This document shows, one piece after another, positions 59,575-64,000 of a DNA stretch of 64,000 nt. This stretch comes from Prosapia bicincta (taxonomy: Eukaryota > Arthropoda > Insecta > Hemiptera > Cercopidae), in assembly GCA_036971475.1 (NCBI GenBank), contig JBAIZL010000001.1:135812692-135876691 (forward strand), in the 5' to 3' direction. Each line of letters opens with the position of its first letter. The stretch's first letter is position 1. The position numbers and the translations under genes were made by a program. The notes below the pieces were generated by a model, which was given only the letters and a program-made list of their open reading frames with translations, was not told the origin of the DNA and did not search any database.

Positions 59575-59841
59575 TGCCAGTATTATCTCGATTCAGCATG
59601 TGATATTTACCACGTATTTAATAGGCAAACAGCGCGGCATTGTGGCGTACACAAGGAAGCTCTTAGCGCTGAGTGCGGCGATCCTGTTACCCAAGGCTTA
59701 CCCTTTGTCGCCGGCACAACCTCTCCTGTAAATAGTGCGGAGAAGGCTGAATATCCTCTTCAGGGAAACGTTTTATGGACTCGCAGTTTTGTCATCGTGT
59801 GTACTGAAAGCTTTATACAGGGTTATGTAACCAACCTGTAG
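59575..59841 (+). CDS. ORF X, Cys-containing, copy 3 (longest)
   Basis: Acceptor CACCTTATCGATACAG, then CQYYLDSACDIYHVFNRQ, HCGVHKEALSAECGDPVTQG, EYPLQGNVLWTRSFVIVCTE and a stop. Longer than 20607-20807 because the earlier stop is read through (TTTTATGG here against TTTAATGG). Unidentified. Confidence 0.35.
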   Translation, partial: CQYYLDSACDIYHVFNRQTARHCGVHKEALSAECGDPVTQGLPFVAGTTSPVNSAEKAEYPLQGNVLWTRSFVIVCTESFIQGYVTNL

Positions 59842-60239
59842 TACATTTAGACTGCCATGATGTTACACATATTTTGTAACATTTATAAGCTTTTCCCGTA
59901 ACATATTCCTTGGTAGAACCGCTTAGTTACTACGGGATAATCTTGTAGAAAACGATTCCGTTAACATATTTCTCATTTTAAGGATTTAAAATTTACGTTT
60001 ACTTTGTAGACAGACAATCTTAGACTAAATCAGGACATAGATTATCTACAAAATTCTCCATTAATCCAAGCCGCCTTCTATCAACGTTAAATGGAAATAT
60101 AACATGTGAGTCTTGGACGACTCTCTTGTTATTAAAGAAAGGTTTTGTAACATGCTTTTGCTGTGTTTACAAACGATGCATACAGATCGTGCAAGACTTC
60201 GCCATGTTGCGTTGCCTAAATGTTTTTGATAGAATTTGA

Positions 60240-60650
60240 TAGAAAAGTTGATTGAAGTCCAATATCTTTAAATTGATTGAGGCTCAATCTTTTTAAGTGA
60301 ATTGAAGGCCAATCTGTTTAAGTTTATTGAAGTTTAACCTCTTCAAGTAGATTGAAATCCATTATCTTTAAGTTGATTGAAGTCTGATCTCTTCAATTTG
60401 ATTGATGTTTAGTCTCTTTAAGTTGATTGAAGTTTAAATCTCTTCAAGTTGATTGATGATTAATCTCTTTAAGTTAATTAAAATCTAATCTCTTCAAGGT
60501 GATTGAAGTTTAATCTCTTTAAGTTTATTGAATTATAATCTCTTTAAGTCGATTGAAGTTAAATCTCTTCAAGTTGCTTGAAGTTTAATCTCTTTAGGTT
60601 GATTGAAGTTTAATGTCTTTGGGTTGATTTAAGTTGAAATATCTCGCTCT
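60240..60650. repeat. 25-bp minisatellite, longer allele
   Basis: About 16 units, including about four absent at 21255-21575. Confidence 0.9.
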
Positions 60651-60914
60651 ATTTGCAGACCACATTGTTGGGTGAGACTCGCACTTGGTGCAGTGTAAGC
60701 ATTGATATCGAGCTACTTAGACAGATATTTATAACTGGTCGGATGACTATTGCTTCCCCTGGTCTCATTACAAGACTCTTTCCTTGACCTAACCTTAAAA
60801 TCTTTCCTTTACTTCCATATTCTTCGTACAAATCATGTAACGTTTTGACGCCTCCATATTGCATCTCCGTTATGCGGGGCTGTCCTCGCGATGCCTGACG
60901 CACTTCTACTCCAG
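60649..60914 (-). CDS. ORF Y, unidentified, second open copy
   Basis: Nearly identical to 21575-21845 (VKTLHDLYEEYGSKGKIL for VKMLHDLYEEYGSKGKIL; CLSSSIS for CLGSSIS). Same uncertainty. Confidence 0.35.
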
Positions 60915-61090
60915 AGTTCTATGCCATCTACTTATTCACATAAGTATTTACAGTACTATACTAAAGAAGAATATATATAGTGGGGATTAGAGAGCTTCTT
61001 CAGTAAAACAAAGTGTATATGTGTAGGTGGTCAACAACAGCAATTAATTCTTATTTGGATTAAAAAAATAACAATAGATGAATTATTTAC

Positions 61091-61627
61091 ATGAAGCAAT
61101 AGGAGATAGAAATATACAGAAAGAGTAGCCAATCGCGTCCTAAAGAGCATCCGGTAGAATAAGAATATCACAAAAGAAAACAAAAAGAGAATTTGTAACA
61201 CCATTATTATAAGTATTGTAACGTACGGAAGTGAAGTATGGCAAATCAAAAATAGATCGGAAAAATTACTAAATGAGACGGAGGTGTACATTTGGCGCAG
61301 ATCTACAAAAAAATGAAGGATTTAAAGGGTAACAAACGAGAGAATAAGATAAATAATGGGTTTCCCACACACAATAACAGATGATGATAAAAACTAAAGA
61401 GTGCGGTCATGTAGAATGAATGAGTCAAGAACACCTACCAAAGCAGATATGGAAATGACGTTGAAATGGAAACTCCAGGGAAAACGAAAATGAGTTCGTC
61501 AAAGAAGGAGCTGAATGAAAGAAAGTAACTACAAGGTGTAAGAGAGAGATCTAAATTTAGATGAGTGGACAGGACAAAGGAAATAAGATAATGATTGTCG
61601 GAAGAAAACGAAGAACGTTTTAAAACC
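61091..61627 (+). mobile_element. RTE-like reverse transcriptase, C-terminal fragment
   Basis: Counterpart of 22018-22555 with the same stops and the same final RRTF-type end (here KRRTF). A CTAAAGA...GAAACG hairpin follows at about 61734. Confidence 0.7.
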
Positions 61628-61920
61628 GATAATATATATATTGATGAGAAGGAAGTTTGATGTGGAAGAAACCTAAAGGGATTGAGATAACAAGCATGTT
61701 TCAAGTCGTCCAAAAGTCATTTGTAAAATACCTCTAAAGATGATTACTTTGTAATCGAAACGTACATTAGGTTAAAATAAAAATTGTGATTTTGTGGTAA
61801 GAGGTTGTTTTTATTTAATATAAACATTTACGCCACAGTTGCTTCAAGTTGGTATGTTTCAATATGTATTAAGGAATGTTTATTTTGCCCATATGCAGTT
61901 ATATATATTTAAGCTTTACT

Positions 61921-62073
61921 ATGAACAGGTCGAGGGTTGTTGTAGGCTCAGATGTATTTGCAGATACCTGCAGATGTCTATGTTATAGAGGCATTGTACA
62001 CAACGAACCACTTTGTTCTAAGTGTATCCTCTTACACACTTGTAAGGGCGTCACAAGCAAACAACCGAAATGA
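61921..62073 (+). CDS. Small Cys-rich ORF (50 aa), open copy
   Basis: MNRSRVVVGSDVFADTCRCL, CYRGIVHNEPLCSKC, ILLHTCKGVTSKQPK. Keeps the five Cys of 22849-23001 and gains one (LCYR for LGYR). Unidentified. Confidence 0.3.
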   Translation: MNRSRVVVGSDVFADTCRCLCYRGIVHNEPLCSKCILLHTCKGVTSKQPK

Positions 62074-62629
62074 AACCACAATCTTTTTGTTTTATTTGTT
62101 CGGCTATTTTTAATACAATAAGACCAGTTACGTGCAGCAGATGTTTTCTTACTGCTTAGTATAATAGAGTGACGCTTAAATGTTCAATAGAACTGATTAA
62201 CTTGTCTTTACCTATTTTGCTTTCCTGGCTGTGAAACTTTGCCGGATATACTAAAGTCATTATGCGCGTAAAAACGACGGTTCCAAGTTATAGCATGTAG
62301 CAAGGCTAACGAGAGTTCTGTAAAAGAAATTTGAGGAAAAAAACGATTTTTCTAACTAGCAAATACTTTTTTTATTTTTTTAAATTAGAGATTGAGAAAG
62401 TTTCACAAAGTAAAGTTTTAGGTGAAAGTAACTCCTTAACGGCGAGAGATGGTTAAATAGCTAATAACTCTACCAGCTTGTTAGTTTCTAAGTAAATCAG
62501 GGAATTCAGGCACCTTGGTAGATTCTACTCATGGTATTTATAATTTGAAACAAGTTATTGGATTTATTTTAAAATTAGTTTGCATTTAAAGACACAATAA
62601 ATGAAGGTCCTTCTTAGCTCACAAAATCA

Positions 62630-63470
62630 GCAACGCCCACACACCCACGCCCACTCACCCACTCACCCATGTCCTCAAACCCACACCCATTCACTCACAT
62701 CCACTAATACTTCACCCACTTATTGACACCAAAAATCACTCACCTATACCCACAGACTCATACCCACCTCTTTCACACCGACTCACGACTACTCCCCCAA
62801 CACTACTGACCCTCGTGGCATAGCCTCCTATCCTCACTCACTCACCATTACTCACACCTACTCAATCACACCCACTTATACCCACTTACTCAAAGCACCT
62901 AACTAACCTCACACGCACTTATTCATACACATTTATCCACATCCTGTGACGTTCTCACACTCATATCCCAACCCTCACTTTCCTACACCACACACCATAA
63001 TCACTTCCACCCACACCCACTTACTAATACCTTCTCATCTCTCCCACTCAGTCACACCTATTACCTCACATCCACACTTATTGACCCACACCCACTCTCA
63101 CCAACCTAGACCTACTCACTCACACAAAATCGCCCACAACCCCTCACCAACACCCACATATCACACTGATTCAAAAACAAACTTCATCAATAAACATCCT
63201 CTCTAATCCAGCTTCACACTCACTCATCGACACTAACACCCACTCAACCACTCAACCAGCCTCCACACCAATACACTTCACACATTTACACTCCACATTC
63301 TCCCATTAACCTTTTCACCCATATTCACAACCAGTCAAATTTATTCCCAACCACACCCACTCACATACCCACAAAAGGTAATGGCAACTACACTAACTAA
63401 ATACATCCAACTACGTTTACTCACTCACCCAACCCACACTCAGGCACTCTCATCTCATCCTAACACTCAC
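62630..63470. repeat. Long CCCA-rich, G-poor tract
   Basis: Collinear with 23565-24400, differing by scattered substitutions. Confidence 0.9.
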
Positions 63471-64000
63471 TAGTCATTGTGTTGTCACCCGATAGTTTAC
63501 TTGGCTTTGCGAACAATGCGTACAATGAATGCTGTGAACAAGCTTAGAGCAGTTTATTTATCATTATATTGCACTATATCCTTATGATGCAATGTAAAAA
63601 TAAATAGACAAGAAACAATTATTTTGGTATTTATTTTCAATTGGGTGTTGTGTTTAGTGTTTGTTTTATTCATTCTACCCATTAATAATTTTGCAATTTT
63701 AATTTTTATATTTTCTGAAATATTTAAACCATTTCCATTTGTTGAGAGGTTTTATTTTAATAACTTCTCTTGTTGGTAGTTTGTGTTGTCAGATTTTATC
63801 TTTATATATTTGTTATATGCATAAGCTGTAACTGTGTATGCAAGGAAACAGAAAATAAATGAACATCTTCAATCAATTAATTCTCATTAAAGGTTTATTT
63901 AGAGTATGAAAACAATTAATTTAATTCATTTAAACCTTTTCGTTATCTTTCAACGTGGGTTGGAATTTTTCAATTAATTTTTGTATCAATATACGCATGA

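Larger units (their letters stand above)
47751..64000. repeat. Segment B', copy 2 of the large tandem duplication
   Basis: Collinear with 8166-24930 and still continuing at the window edge (the last 100 bp match about 24850-24930). Stretches without a listed feature (48275-48395, 50050-50540, 50715-51265, 52990-53127, 55000-56400, 58210-59490, 59842-60240, 62080-62630, 63470-64000) hold the same AT-rich spacers as copy 1 and no gene. Confidence 0.9.

Overview
This is animal nuclear DNA, most likely from an arthropod and plausibly an insect. It is AT-rich, has very long CA/TA microsatellites, shows intron/exon-style signals instead of operons, and carries decayed animal retroelements: BEL/Pao with a tRNA-Tyr-type primer site, Penelope-like elements (PLEs) with a GIY-YIG endonuclease, and an RTE-like endonuclease/reverse-transcriptase family. 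I see no complete host gene, no rRNA or tRNA gene, no CRISPR array and no bacterial-style gene. The species cannot be named from the sequence alone.

Layout. Positions 1-2355 hold the 5' part of a dead BEL/Pao element on the minus strand. From about 2356 to the right edge the window is one large imperfect tandem duplication. Segment A (2356-5494) recurs as A' (37936-41775). Segment B (8166 to about 24930) recurs as B' (47751-64000, running off the edge). The offset is about 35.6 kb for A and 39-39.8 kb for B, because 5.7-7.0 kb of copy 1 is replaced by 41.9-47.6 kb in copy 2. Inside B lie older, more diverged repeats of a roughly 10-12 kb unit (about 9-20, 20.5-29 and 29.6-36.9 kb). The units share an ordered set of parts: exon-like ORF X, exon-like ORF Y, an RTE fragment, a small Cys-rich ORF, a G-poor CCCA tract, an ORF-bearing segment E, a PLE 3' end, and hairpin repeats with hammerhead-like cores.

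Gene-like content is limited to short GC-richer islands that look like single exons. The best are: a terminal exon encoding an Arg-rich C-terminus with a poly(A) signal, intact at 57636-58121 and frameshifted at 18697-19181; a 206-nt exon-like block with consensus splice sites in both copies (5179-5384, 41447-41652); and a tandem pair of 39-nt microexons (43529-43567, 44525-44563) with strong acceptors and donors. I recognise no protein family for any of these. Together they suggest a repeatedly duplicated, largely degraded, intron-rich gene cluster invaded by retroelements. That reading is an inference.

Differences between the two large copies show recent turnover: minisatellite expansion (17 against 2 units), microsatellite expansion (137 CA repeats against about 20), a 525-bp inverted-terminal-repeat element, and a 0.6-kb G-rich insert.
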